From an uncultured Oscillospiraceae bacterium (GTDB lineage: Bacteria > Bacillota > Clostridia > Oscillospirales > Ruminococcaceae), in contig CAJFOJ010000036.1 in assembly GCA_904396495.1 (NCBI GenBank), forward strand, positions 1-64,000: a DNA stretch of 64,000 nt, in the 5' to 3' direction. The notes beneath the pieces are model-generated. The model worked only from the letters and a program-made list of their open reading frames with translations, was not told the DNA's origin and ran no database searches. Shown piece after piece: positions 63,692 to 64,000 of the stretch (its first letter is position 1; each line of letters opens with the position of its first letter). A program made the position numbers and the translations under genes.

Positions 63692-63801
63692 AAAAGCTCC
63701 CTCTTTCTGTATTTACGACAATTTCATTCTCTTCGAATTAATGAAAGGCTTCCGGTTTTTGGGTACGACAGGCGGATCCAACCCGGCATCCAAAAACCAA
63801 A

Positions 63802-63837
63802 AGAGCCTGCATCTTCGTCTCCAAAGATGCAGGCTCT
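63802..63837 (-). terminator. Intrinsic terminator in the aro operon leader (attenuator)
   Basis: Minus strand AGAGCCTGCATCTT-tggagacg-AAGATGCAGGCTCT-tttggttttt; 14-bp perfect stem. Confidence 0.9.
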
Positions 63838-63863
63838 CATTTTACCTATTAGGAAAATGACAG

Positions 63864-63974
63864 TTAGCAGTCATTGCACAACGAAAGATGCGTACAACAA
63901 TTAAGACCGGTGCCAAAATAAAAGCCCCAGCCAAAATAGCCTGTAAATCGTTTCGTTGCGTTCAAAACAGACAT
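63864..63974 (-). CDS. Aromatic-rich 36-aa leader peptide of the aro operon attenuator
   Basis: Minus-strand ATG at 63974 with AAAGGA upstream; MSVLNATKRFTGYFGWGFYFGTGLNCCTHLSLCNDC*; 7 aromatic codons in 11; followed by the terminator at 63837-63802. Confidence 0.85.
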   Translation of the reverse strand: MSVLNATKRFTGYFGWGFYFGTGLNCCTHLSLCNDC

Positions 63975-64000
63975 AGCCACTTTTCCTTTCATTCATTTTA

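Overview
The window is chromosomal DNA from an endospore-forming low-GC Firmicute, probably a gut-type clostridial anaerobe. That placement is inferred from spoIIA, T-boxes, CIRCE, rubrerythrin and LicD/choline-binding-type modules. Main blocks, left to right: azlCD; a minus-strand surface-polymer cluster (GT2, TagB/F-like, TagD, GT4, Wzy-like, LicD, Wzx-like); Ca2+ P-type ATPase; SDR plus SGNH hydrolase; clpB with CIRCE; a frameshifted dcd; an ECF sigma / beta-propeller pair; B12 radical SAM; rubrerythrin; T-box(Leu)-leuACDB; T-box(Met)-small DUF6440-like ORF-metY; spoIIAA-AB-sigF; a complete atp operon with a Na+-type c subunit; ROK regulator; DUF421; a 2365-aa GH20 surface mosaic protein; ilvE; degV; nucleotidyltransferase; CIRCE-groESL; XRE; rlmA-like; and an aroF-B-A-C-pheA-aroK-aroE operon. 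The most interesting signal is at the right edge. Upstream of the aro operon, missing from the ORF track, is a 36-codon minus-strand ORF (63864-63974) encoding MSVLNATKRFTGYFGWGFYFGTGLNCCTHLSLCNDC. It packs 4 Phe, 2 Tyr and 1 Trp into 11 codons and is followed by a strong intrinsic terminator and a possible competing antiterminator pairing. It looks like a ribosome-mediated attenuator sensing all three aromatic amino acids. No CRISPR array, prophage, transposase, rRNA or tRNA was recognised. All family calls come from reading motifs; no database search was run.
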